Shown here: piece by piece, positions 1 to 5,354 of the stretch | Position numbering within the stretch: the stretch's first letter is position 1 | Layout of the letters: every line of letters begins with the position of its first letter | From: Nitrospirota bacterium | GTDB taxonomy: Bacteria > Nitrospirota > Nitrospiria > Nitrospirales > Nitrospiraceae | NCBI GenBank assembly: GCA_016195505.1 | Contig: JACPZN010000273.1 | Location: 1-5,354 of the forward strand | Reading direction: 5' to 3' | Length of the DNA: 5,354 nt | The notes under the pieces: model-generated | Database searches by the model: none | Seen by the model: the letters and a program-made list of their open reading frames with translations, nothing else | What the model was told of the DNA's origin: nothing | Program-made: the position numbers and the translations under genes

Positions 1-244
1 CATACCCCACGCCTCCCTTCGTCACCATGCCAACAATCAGATCTCCTGCTGAAAAAAGGCTCATGATCCATCCCAGTGCAAGACCGACCATGAGCCCTTC
101 GAACTCTCCCCCGAACAGGCCAACCAGGCACACAACAATGAAACCGAGGTCCGGCTTCACATCCCATACGCTCACATGAGGTAGAAGGACGGATTGGATC
201 GGCACAAGACCGGCGATGAGGATCGCGTACAACAACGCTTTCAT
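1..244 (-). CDS. mreD: Rod shape-determining membrane protein MreD, N-terminal part
   Basis: MreD is the multi-pass inner-membrane partner of MreC and MreB in the elongasome that directs lateral peptidoglycan synthesis. Only the first 81 residues are here; the gene leaves the window at its left edge (family length is usually about 160-180). I translated it by hand from the ATG at 244-242. It begins MKALLYAILIAGLVPIQSVL, a membrane segment, then has a PDL motif at residues 31-33, a hydrophobic stretch at 34-44 and a glycine-spaced GGEFEGLMVGLALGW segment at 45-59, all in keeping with MreD. The identity also rests on position: its ATG overlaps the mreC stop as ATGA (244-241), which implies translational coupling, and no strong Shine-Dalgarno precedes it. 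The usual genes after mreD are a class B penicillin-binding protein and rodA; neither is visible here. Confidence 0.85.
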   Translation of the reverse strand, partial: MKALLYAILIAGLVPIQSVLLPHVSVWDVKPDLGFIVVCLVGLFGGEFEGLMVGLALGWIMSLFSAGDLIVGMVTKGGVGY

Positions 245-1119
245 GACTTGGGCTTCACACCCGGCGTACCAAGACGCTCCCCGTCGGTTGGGGTATAGGG
301 AGACTGAATCACCAAAACTTCTTCCACACGGTTCGCATCAACCTCCGGAGTGAGTTCAGCAGACTGGAACAACGCTCCTTCCTCTTTGTCGATTCTTGTG
401 ATCGTCCCGATGGCCAGGCCGCGAGGGAAGCCTCCAACCAATCCAGACGTTACAACCCGATCACCGATTCGCGCGTTTGACAACAACGGAACATATTTGA
501 GTCGAGCCAGTCCCTGCGTGGTCCCTTCAACAATCCCTTCATCTCTCGTCCGTTGGATCAACCCGGCGATCGCATTGTTGGGGTCTGTCGCCAGGAGCAC
601 CACCGAGGTGGCGGCCGTGGTCTTCACGATACGACCAACTACACCAGCAGGAGTAATCACACCCCTGTCCGGCTGAAGGCCATCCGATTCGCCCTTGTTC
701 AGGATAATCGTCCTATACCAGTTCCCGGTATCGCGACCGATGACTTGCGCGGCAACCATCGTAGGAAACGCTTGCGTCTTGAATTCCAACAGCGCCTTGA
801 GCCGTTCCGTTGCCGCTGCCGCTTCGCGAAGCTGGTTGTTCTGCCCCTTGAGATATTCCAGTTCCTTCCGCAACTGCCTGTTTTCTTCTTCCACCCCCTG
901 TAGCGCCGCATAGCCGGCCCACAGATCAGCGATCCCTTCCTGAACGTTGGCCACAGCCCGAAGGGGCCAACTCAAGATCCACCCGACCGGGCTGCCTACC
1001 TGCTGGAACACACCTTGGAGTTGGCTGGGCAGGAGGAGAAAGCCGAGCAGAAGAATGACGGCCAGGGCGAGGGCGAGACGCCTCGCATTGTAGGGTGCGC
1101 GTAAATTCACCATCCGCAT
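241..1119 (-). CDS. mreC: Rod shape-determining protein MreC
   Basis: MreC is a bitopic inner-membrane protein whose periplasmic part links the MreB cytoskeleton to the wall-synthesis enzymes PBP2 and RodA. The 292-residue protein has an Arg-rich cytoplasmic tip, one membrane helix at about 15-30, a coiled coil at about 66-114 (LEYLKGQNNQLRE region) through which MreC dimerises, and the beta-rich domain from about 120 to 275. Family hallmarks are GVVGRIV at 159-165, LLATDPNNAIAG at 175-186 and GDRVVTSGL...GGFPRGLAIG at 219-238. I chose the ATG at 1119 because it lies 13 bases after the mreB stop with AAGG about 11 bases upstream; an ATG two codons later (1113) is possible. The open frame extends back to 1218, but that part lies within mreB and looks unlike MreC. 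The stop overlaps mreD. Length and domain order are normal. Confidence 0.95.
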   Translation of the reverse strand: MRMVNLRAPYNARRLALALAVILLLGFLLLPSQLQGVFQQVGSPVGWILSWPLRAVANVQEGIADLWAGYAALQGVEEENRQLRKELEYLKGQNNQLREAAAATERLKALLEFKTQAFPTMVAAQVIGRDTGNWYRTIILNKGESDGLQPDRGVITPAGVVGRIVKTTAATSVVLLATDPNNAIAGLIQRTRDEGIVEGTTQGLARLKYVPLLSNARIGDRVVTSGLVGGFPRGLAIGTITRIDKEEGALFQSAELTPEVDANRVEEVLVIQSPYTPTDGERLGTPGVKPKS

Positions 1120-1132
1120 GAGGGATGGAACC

Positions 1133-2182
1133 TTACCGGAGGTTGTTGGCCTGAGACATGACCGACACCTTCCGGAGGAGATCGAGTTCGTCCAAAATCT
1201 TCCCCACTCCCAAGACAACGGAGGTGAGCGGATCGTCCACCGTAATGATCGGCAAGTTCGTTTCCTCGCGGAACCGAGTGTCCATCCCCTTCAGGAGGGA
1301 GCCGCCACCGGTCAGCACGATGCCGCGGTCGATAATATCTCCCGCCAATTCTGGCGGCGTATTTTCCAATGCAATCTTAATCGCATTCACAATGGTCCCT
1401 ATGGGTTCCTGCAAGGCTTCGCGAATCTCAGCGTCATCCACGACCAGAGTGCGCGGGATACCCGAGATCAGATCGCGGCCCTTGATCATCATCGTTTTCC
1501 GCTCCTCGAACGGATAGGCAGACCCGATCTCAAACTTGATCCGCTCGGCCATATGTTCGCCGATGAGCAAGTTATACTTCTTCTTGATGTAGTTCATGAT
1601 CGCTTCGTCCATCCGGTCGCCGGCGACCTTTACGGACTCGCTGTACACAATCCCGCCGAGCGAGATGACCGCAATATCCGTCGTACCACCCCCTACATCG
1701 ACTACCATGTTGCCGGACGGTTCCGTGATCGGCAGCCCGGCTCCGATCGCCGCGGCCACTGGTTCTTCGATCAGATAGACTTCGCGCGCTCCGGCCAATT
1801 CTGCCGAATCACGCACGGCCCGTTGCTCGACCTGCGTGATGCGGGACGGCACCCCGATGATAATCCTCGGCCGAACAAAGGCGCTGCGATTGTGAGCCTT
1901 GCGGATGAAATGCTTCAGCATCTGCTCGGCCATCTCGAAGTCAGCGATCACGCCTTCTTTCATGGGCCGAACTGCCACGATGTTGCCGGGCGTGCGTCCG
2001 AGCATTTTCTTCGCATCGGCTCCGACGGCCAGGACTTTTTCGCTTTTCTTCTCCACCGCCACCACGGACGGTTCATTGAGGACAATGCCCTTCCCATGGA
2101 CGTACACCAGGGTTGTGGCCGTGCCTAAATCAATCGCAAGGTCATCGGAGAACCACCCGAACACATCTCCCGGGAACCCCAC
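1133..2182 (-). CDS. mreB: Actin-like rod shape-determining protein MreB
   Basis: MreB is the bacterial actin homologue: it polymerises with ATP into membrane-bound filaments that steer lateral cell-wall synthesis. With the chosen start it has 349 residues, close to the 347 of E. coli MreB. Visible ATPase-fold motifs are phosphate-1 DLGTATT at 18-24 (often DLGTANT), GVPS at 110-113, connect-1 EEPVAAAIGAGLP at 139-151, phosphate-2 VDVGGGTTDIAV at 161-172, adenosine motif LTGGGSLLKGMD at 290-301 and connect-2 around DPLTSVVLGVGK at 317-328. The start is uncertain. GTG at 2182 has a strong AAGGGAGAG site upstream (GGAG seven bases away); GTG at 2164 would give the family-like start VFGWFSDD but has GGGAG only two bases away; the frame is open up to GTG 2233. 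The N-terminus is short and hydrophobic (VFGWF), which could serve in membrane contact. It lies 13 bases before mreC and 69 bases after the RDD gene. Confidence 0.96.
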   Translation of the reverse strand: MGFPGDVFGWFSDDLAIDLGTATTLVYVHGKGIVLNEPSVVAVEKKSEKVLAVGADAKKMLGRTPGNIVAVRPMKEGVIADFEMAEQMLKHFIRKAHNRSAFVRPRIIIGVPSRITQVEQRAVRDSAELAGAREVYLIEEPVAAAIGAGLPITEPSGNMVVDVGGGTTDIAVISLGGIVYSESVKVAGDRMDEAIMNYIKKKYNLLIGEHMAERIKFEIGSAYPFEERKTMMIKGRDLISGIPRTLVVDDAEIREALQEPIGTIVNAIKIALENTPPELAGDIIDRGIVLTGGGSLLKGMDTRFREETNLPIITVDDPLTSVVLGVGKILDELDLLRKVSVMSQANNLR

Positions 2183-2187
2183 GGCAT

Positions 2188-2196
2188 CTCTCCCTT
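2188..2196 (-). promoter_or_regulatory. Ribosome binding site that supports the mreB GTG start
   Basis: Read on the minus strand, AAGGGAGAG lies five bases before the GTG at 2182-2180, which puts the GGAG core seven bases from the start. It is the best Shine-Dalgarno match in the gap between the RDD gene and mreB and decides in favour of GTG 2182 over the alternatives at 2164 and 2233. Conservation of the N-terminus would favour one or the other. Confidence 0.6.
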
Positions 2197-2251
2197 CATC
2201 TTGGCCAGGCGATTCAACGCCGAGCCTGTGCACTTCGCCTATCTGCTTAGC

Positions 2252-2710
2252 TTAATCTGGAACTGCGAGCTGACCGGCGTCTAACACGTGGGTCCTGGCA
2301 ACTTCATCACCAAGCCGCCGACCCTGCTCATTCCCGATGATCAGCAAACCTTCGAACGCTAAAATCGCCAGCGATGCCAGCCACCCGACCCACGGAATCG
2401 CATAGGCAATCTGCGCGCCACCCAGCGGCAGATTACGAATGATCGACTCTCGGAATCCCGCAGCGTCCCGACCATCCACTCGCATGGTCTGGAGACCAAC
2501 CAACCGCTTGCCGATGCTTTTCCCGCCCGCGAATCCGTCTGCAATTAAGATGTAGGCCAGACCGGAAAGAAACCCCACCGGAGGAGCAATTTCGGTTGCG
2601 GCGACAACGATGAACAAATCGATCAACTTTGCGATAAACCGATTCAGGACATGGGCCTTCGGATAAACTGTTCTTTCCAGCACCTTCGAGGTTGGCCCCT
2701 CGCCCGTCAA
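2252..2710 (-). CDS. RDD family small integral membrane protein
   Basis: This is a 152-residue member of the RDD family, a group of small membrane proteins named for a conserved Arg and two Asp; most have no firm function and some have been linked to ion or solute transport. From the TTG start the Arg is R24 in NRFIAKLID, the first Asp is D31 and the second is D58 in LIADGFAGG, followed by the typical GKSIGKRLVGLQ segment (62-73). Hydrophobic stretches cover about 30-56 and 98-126, and the C-terminus carries the familiar GRRLGDEVARTHVL (130-143). I chose TTG 2710 because AAAGGAG lies five bases upstream and a promoter just before that. The frame is open to 2857, but the extra 49 residues are AT-rich, overlap the promoter and do not look like RDD sequence. 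It points the same way as mreBCD and ends 69 bases before mreB, so it may be co-transcribed with it; a role in wall growth is only inference. Confidence 0.85.
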   Translation of the reverse strand: MTGEGPTSKVLERTVYPKAHVLNRFIAKLIDLFIVVAATEIAPPVGFLSGLAYILIADGFAGGKSIGKRLVGLQTMRVDGRDAAGFRESIIRNLPLGGAQIAYAIPWVGWLASLAILAFEGLLIIGNEQGRRLGDEVARTHVLDAGQLAVPD

Positions 2711-2715
2711 GGGAT

Positions 2716-2722
2716 CTCCTTT
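2716..2722 (-). promoter_or_regulatory. Ribosome binding site for the RDD gene TTG start
   Basis: AAAGGAG read on the minus strand, five bases before TTG 2710-2708. It is a near-consensus Shine-Dalgarno and the main reason for placing the start at a TTG rather than at one of the upstream in-frame starts. One alternative deserves mention: an in-frame GTG at 2785 also has AAGGAGG nearby, but only two bases away. Confidence 0.65.
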
Positions 2723-2734
2723 AATTACTCGCAA

Positions 2735-2763
2735 AGTATAACAAGATCCAATATTTTGCACAA
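2735..2763 (-). promoter_or_regulatory. Predicted sigma-70-type promoter for the RDD gene and possibly mreBCD
   Basis: On the minus strand the -10 element TATACT (2740-2735, five of six consensus bases) is preceded by exactly 17 bases and a weak -35 TTGTGC (2763-2758, three of six). It lies in the most AT-rich patch of the window. Transcription would begin near 2728, giving a leader of about 18 bases that contains the AAAGGAG ribosome site. I see no second good promoter between the RDD stop and mreB, so this may drive the whole cluster. Confidence 0.6.
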
Positions 2764-2906
2764 ACAAAGACCATTCTTTTTTCACAGCCTCCTTTTCAAG
2801 GCTCCAATTGCCCGAGACCCGACTCTGCATTGGAACAGATAAACTCTTAAACATCATCTACAATCGATCCGCCGGGGCCCTGGGACACCGCCTGCACGAG
2901 GTCACC

Positions 2907-2924
2907 CCTGCATCACCTGCATCA
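2907..2924. repeat. Perfect 9-bp tandem repeat beside the rightward promoter
   Basis: CCTGCATCA occurs twice head to tail (2907-2915 and 2916-2924), ending two bases before the proposed -35 hexamer at 2927. A degenerate third copy, CCTGCACGA, sits at 2891-2899, sixteen bases before the first. Its position suits a binding site for a regulator, but no known operator is recognised and short repeats also arise by slippage. Confidence 0.6.
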
Positions 2925-2926
2925 TC

Positions 2927-2955
2927 TTGCCTTCAGGCTTGTCTACAAGTACAAT
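2927..2955 (+). promoter_or_regulatory. Predicted sigma-70-type promoter for the SurA/PpiD-like gene
   Basis: A -35 element TTGCCT (2927-2932, four of six consensus bases) is followed by a 17-base spacer and a -10 element TACAAT (2950-2955, five of six). Transcription would start near 2962, about 25 bases before the chosen ATG at 2987. This placement also argues against starting the protein at the in-frame TTG at 2927, which overlaps the -35 itself. Confidence 0.6.
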
Positions 2956-2986
2956 TATCGCGTATTTGACCGGATCAGAGGCATTC

Positions 2987-3685
2987 ATGATCAAGGTAAT
3001 GCGAAACGCAGCGCACAACTATCCCTGGTTACTCAAATCCCTCATGGGCATCTTGGCCATCGCCTTCGTGATCACGATGGGATGGTGGGGATTCGGCGAG
3101 CAAACCGGCAACGCCGTCGCGAATGTTGGAGAGCTTACGATCTCACGCGACGAATTCAGACGAGCCTACGAGAATATGTACCGTATCTACAAAGAACAGG
3201 TCACCGGTGAGTTCAAGGATGAAACCTTCAAACAATTCGTCATCGGACAACTCGTTGACAATCGGGTATGGCTCATTGCCGCCAAAGACCTGGGTGTCAC
3301 GGTATCCGAGGCAGACTTGCGTGAATTGATCCTTCAAATTCCTGATTTTCAGAAGAACGGGGCTTTTGACCCTGAACTCTATCAACGCCTTCTTGCAGCC
3401 AACCACTTGACACCGGCTGTGTTTGAGGCCGCTCAGTACAAAGAGGTCTTAGGAAACAAAGCGCGGATGGTCGTTCGCGATTCTGTGGCCCTCACCCCCT
3501 CTGAGATCTCTGAAGGACAAGCCCTCATGACCAGGCCGCAGGACTCCAATCCTGCTAACTCCGCGGCAGCCAAGGATCGCGTGTTGCATGACCTGCTCTT
3601 TCAGAAACAGCAACGCGCGCTGGTCGCCTATCAAGAATCGCTCAAAGCCAAGATTCCGATAAAGATCCACCGAGAACTGCTTTAA
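2987..3685 (+). CDS. Membrane-anchored SurA/PpiD N-domain protein without a parvulin domain
   Basis: This 232-residue protein resembles the N-terminal part of PpiD, the inner-membrane periplasmic folding factor, and the SurA N-domain. It has a short cytoplasmic tip, a membrane helix at about 19-35, then a helical chaperone-type region: VANVGELTISRDEFRRAYE (44-62), FVIGQLVDNRVWLIAAKDLG (84-103), VSEADLRELI (106-115) and the characteristic IPDFQKNGAFDPELYQRLL (118-136). PpiD of E. coli is about 620 residues and carries a parvulin-type prolyl isomerase domain after this region; here the protein instead passes through a polar stretch (183-196) to a C-terminal helix and a short strand (about 197-230), as in the SurA core. 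A holdase or chaperone role for exported proteins is inferred; isomerase activity is not expected. I chose ATG 2987 because AGAGG lies five bases upstream and a promoter lies before it; ATG 2999 has its AAGG too close. It is divergent from the RDD gene and convergent with queA. Confidence 0.85.
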   Translation: MIKVMRNAAHNYPWLLKSLMGILAIAFVITMGWWGFGEQTGNAVANVGELTISRDEFRRAYENMYRIYKEQVTGEFKDETFKQFVIGQLVDNRVWLIAAKDLGVTVSEADLRELILQIPDFQKNGAFDPELYQRLLAANHLTPAVFEAAQYKEVLGNKARMVVRDSVALTPSEISEGQALMTRPQDSNPANSAAAKDRVLHDLLFQKQQRALVAYQESLKAKIPIKIHRELL

Positions 3686-3734
3686 GAACGTCCCGTACAA
3701 GAAACAGTCTGCCGCATATTCCCGGTCTGATCGG

Positions 3735-4754
3735 CTAGAGAACCAGCATCGCGTCGCCATAGCTGTAAAAGCGATACCGTTCCCGCACCGCTTCCTCGTA
3801 CGCCTTTCGGACGAGCTCCACGCCAGCAAACGCCGACACCAGCATCAAGAGTGTGGTTCGTGGAAGGTGGAAATTCGTCATGAGGGCATCGACCACCTTG
3901 AACTGAAATCCTGGTGTAATGAACAGACGGCTCTCGCCGGACATCGGAACCACATGGCCCTTTTCCCTCGCAACGGTTTCAAGCACACGAACGACCGTGG
4001 TTCCGACGGCTACGACCTTCCGACCGGCTTGTTTCGTCTGAATGATCGCCTCGGCAGTATTCGCGCTGACATCAAATGCTTCTTCCCCCATCAGATGGTC
4101 CTCGATTCGCTCCGTCACAACCGGCTTAAATGTCCCTGGGCCGATATGAAGGGTCACTGTTGAAACTCTGATCGCCGAGACATCAAGTCGCGAGAGAAGT
4201 TCCGCAGTGAAGTGCAGCCCTGCCGTCGGCGCGGCAATCGCGCCCTCGTTTTTTGCGAAGAGCGTCTGATACCAGCAGTGATCTTCCGGAGTCGATGCAC
4301 GCTTGATGTAGGGTGGAAGTGGCATAGCCCCTCGTGTTCGGAGTAATTGTGCGACCGATACAGGGCTTTCCACTTTCACCTGCGTGCCTGTGGCATCACG
4401 TTTCAGTATCGTCGCTCGGGACTGCCCATCGAATTCGATGACCTGACCGACATGGAACGTGCCTTTGACCATGACTTCCCATACGCCATCACCAAGATCC
4501 CTGACGAACAAAATCTCAGCCGGCTTTCCGGACGGCCTTTTAGTTCCCGAAACCCGTGCGGCCAATACCTTCGTATCATTCACGACAAGAAGGTCGCCGG
4601 GTGCAAGTAATTGGGGAAGATCGGAGACATGGTGATGGACGAGTCGATCCGTGCGGTGATCTAAGACCAGCAATCGCGCACGATCGCGAGGAATTACGGG
4701 TTGCGACGCGACGAGGGCAGGATCGAACGGAACGTCGAAGTCGGAGAGTTGCAT
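3735..4754 (-). CDS. queA: S-adenosylmethionine:tRNA ribosyltransferase-isomerase QueA
   Basis: QueA transfers and isomerises the ribosyl part of S-adenosylmethionine onto preQ1 base at tRNA position 34, giving epoxyqueuosine, the next-to-last step of queuosine synthesis. The 339-residue product matches the family length (342 in B. subtilis, 356 in E. coli) from MQLSDFDVPFD to the typical end YRFYSYGDAMLVL. Conserved blocks in order are LLVVNDTKVLAARVSGTK (55-72), GAIAAPTAGLHFT (171-183), LHIGPGTFKPV (202-212), VAVGTTVVRVLET (248-260), and ITPGFQFKVVDALMTNFHLP (279-298) with LLMLVSAFAG just after. No domain is missing. The ATG at 4754 shares its A with the last base of the upstream TGA stop (TGATG), so translation is probably coupled; I see no strong ribosome site. 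The frame stays open to 4883, but those extra codons lie in the upstream gene. No preQ1 riboswitch is visible, as the upstream sequence is coding. Confidence 0.97.
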   Translation of the reverse strand: MQLSDFDVPFDPALVASQPVIPRDRARLLVLDHRTDRLVHHHVSDLPQLLAPGDLLVVNDTKVLAARVSGTKRPSGKPAEILFVRDLGDGVWEVMVKGTFHVGQVIEFDGQSRATILKRDATGTQVKVESPVSVAQLLRTRGAMPLPPYIKRASTPEDHCWYQTLFAKNEGAIAAPTAGLHFTAELLSRLDVSAIRVSTVTLHIGPGTFKPVVTERIEDHLMGEEAFDVSANTAEAIIQTKQAGRKVVAVGTTVVRVLETVAREKGHVVPMSGESRLFITPGFQFKVVDALMTNFHLPRTTLLMLVSAFAGVELVRKAYEEAVRERYRFYSYGDAMLVL

Positions 4755-5354
4755 CAGGATGCGGGGACAGGGGGCGCTTGCGTCAGCGAAGCATTCTGAA
4801 GTTCCGTTCCCGGATAGTAGTAGCGAAGAATACTGGAAAAAGAGTAGCCCAATTCGGCCAGTTCCTTGGCGCCCCATTGGCATAAGCCGACTGCATGACC
4901 GGCTCCATACCCAGAGAGCACAATCTCCTGCCCGATGGATTCAATCGTAAACTGCGTACTGGGCACCACCGTATAGCCCAGCGCTTTGCGGAGTTCTTCG
5001 CCACGCAGGATCAACTCCCCTTTGGAATGCAAAATACGCAGTGTGGCCACGCGGCCTGCACGGCTAAGGGTGAGTGGCGTAAGCGTCGCAATTGTTCCGA
5101 CCGAAAATCCTTCTTGTCGCAGATTCTTCTCCAATGTGTCGATCTTGAAGGAGGCTTTCCACTGATAATACGGGGACTCGATGTCGAACGGACATTCGAC
5201 GCCTTTCAAATAAGGCAAGTCTTTCGACCAAACGATCACGGCATCTTCGGTAATACCGGCGGCTGTCGACGAGAATGCCGCATAGATCGGCGCCCCTTGA
5301 TGGGTCACCACCAATCCCCTTGTTGATTCGACCGCCTGCTCTACGCGCGCATCG
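4754..5354 (-). CDS. SpoIID/LytB-domain protein, C-terminal part
   Basis: About 199 C-terminal residues of a SpoIID/LytB-domain protein are present; the gene starts beyond the right edge. SpoIID of Bacillus is a lytic transglycosylase that cuts glycan strands lacking stem peptides during engulfment, and related domains occur in many non-sporulating bacteria, where the role is less clear. The first visible residues (DARVEQAVESTRGLVVTHQG) continue in frame into APIYAAFSSTAAGITEDAVIVW, then LPYLKGVECPFD and, near the end, the signature GAGHAVGLCQWGAKELAELG followed by ILRYYYPGTEL. The usual SGG after the Ser/Thr stretch reads AAG here. The catalytic Glu known from Bacillus SpoIID lies further upstream in the family and is not in the window, so activity cannot be judged. 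The frame is open to the window edge, so the TTG at 5314 is not the start. Its TGA overlaps the queA start, so the two share a transcript. Confidence 0.9.
   Translation of the reverse strand, partial: DARVEQAVESTRGLVVTHQGAPIYAAFSSTAAGITEDAVIVWSKDLPYLKGVECPFDIESPYYQWKASFKIDTLEKNLRQEGFSVGTIATLTPLTLSRAGRVATLRILHSKGELILRGEELRKALGYTVVPSTQFTIESIGQEIVLSGYGAGHAVGLCQWGAKELAELGYSFSSILRYYYPGTELQNASLTQAPPVPAS

Larger units (their letters stand above)
2711..2986. other. Divergent intergenic region between the RDD gene and the SurA/PpiD-like gene
   Basis: This 276-base stretch carries no convincing gene. It holds a leftward promoter and ribosome site near the RDD gene, a rightward promoter near the chaperone-like gene, and a tandem 9-bp repeat beside the latter. 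The left half (about 2720-2865) is clearly richer in A and T than the flanking genes; the part from 2868 to 2925 is GC-rich and includes GGGCCC (2875-2880). A weak hairpin, AGCCT/AGGCT with an 8-base loop at 2786-2803, lacks a following T run on either strand, so it is not called a terminator. Confidence 0.75.

Noticed and set aside
1118..2128. A 336-codon open frame on the plus strand across mreB
   Set aside because: It is fully antisense to mreB, starts near the mreC start, has no ribosome site, and its translation is rich in His, Arg and Asp with no recognisable domain. It is a by-product of the codon use of mreB.
2206..2228. Possible hairpin (CAGGC/GCCTG, 13-base loop) between the RDD gene and mreB
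   Set aside because: The stem has only five pairs, it competes with an inner four-pair stem, and no T run follows, so it is neither a terminator nor a convincing control element.
2786..2803. Possible hairpin AGCCT/AGGCT in the divergent region
   Set aside because: A five-pair stem with an 8-base loop; the T run lies on the wrong side for a plus-strand terminator and becomes an A run on the minus strand.
2711..2857. An extra 49 residues at the N-terminus of the RDD protein
   Set aside because: The frame is open, but the region is AT-rich, contains a good promoter and a near-consensus ribosome site just before TTG 2710, and does not resemble RDD sequence.
2830..2864. Second rightward promoter with TACAAT at 2859-2864
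   Set aside because: The hexamer has no -35 match at 16-18 bases; the nearest TTGGAA is 23 bases away.
4556..5326. Plus-strand open frames opposite queA and the SpoIID-like gene
   Set aside because: They are antisense to well-supported genes, are highly basic and low in recognisable structure, and have no promoter or ribosome site.

Overview
The window looks like an ordinary chromosomal segment from a Gram-negative, non-sporulating bacterium with moderately high GC. Protein flavour and gene order (a short PpiD/SurA-like protein, an RDD protein and mreBCD; a SpoIID-domain protein fused in an operon with queA) suggest Nitrospira or a relative in Nitrospirota. That placement is recognition by eye, not a database result. 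I see no mobile element, CRISPR array, tRNA, rRNA or phage gene.

Layout from left to right. Bases 1-2710 hold a minus-strand cluster read right to left: an RDD-family membrane protein, then mreB, mreC and the start of mreD, which runs off the left edge. mreB and mreC are 13 bases apart and mreC and mreD overlap by four bases (ATGA), so this is a classic rod-shape operon. The RDD gene lies 69 bases upstream of mreB with no clear terminator between them, and a good promoter sits directly in front of it, so it may be the first gene of the mre transcript.

Bases 2711-2986 form a divergent intergenic region with one promoter facing each way and a perfect 9-bp tandem repeat next to the rightward promoter. 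The rightward gene (2987-3685) encodes a membrane-anchored periplasmic protein with a PpiD/SurA-type chaperone N-domain but no parvulin isomerase domain.

Bases 3735-5354 hold a second minus-strand operon: a SpoIID/LytB-domain protein, cut by the right edge, followed by queA, which makes epoxyqueuosine in tRNA. The stop and start codons overlap as TGATG. queA and the chaperone-like gene converge with a 49-base gap and no recognisable terminator.

Functionally, most of the window concerns the cell envelope: MreBCD organises lateral wall synthesis, the SpoIID-domain protein probably cuts glycan strands, and the SurA/PpiD-like protein probably helps exported proteins fold. queA is the exception. 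I found no convincing new biological system. The best leads are the parvulin-less chaperone, the RDD-mre linkage and the repeat at the divergent promoter.
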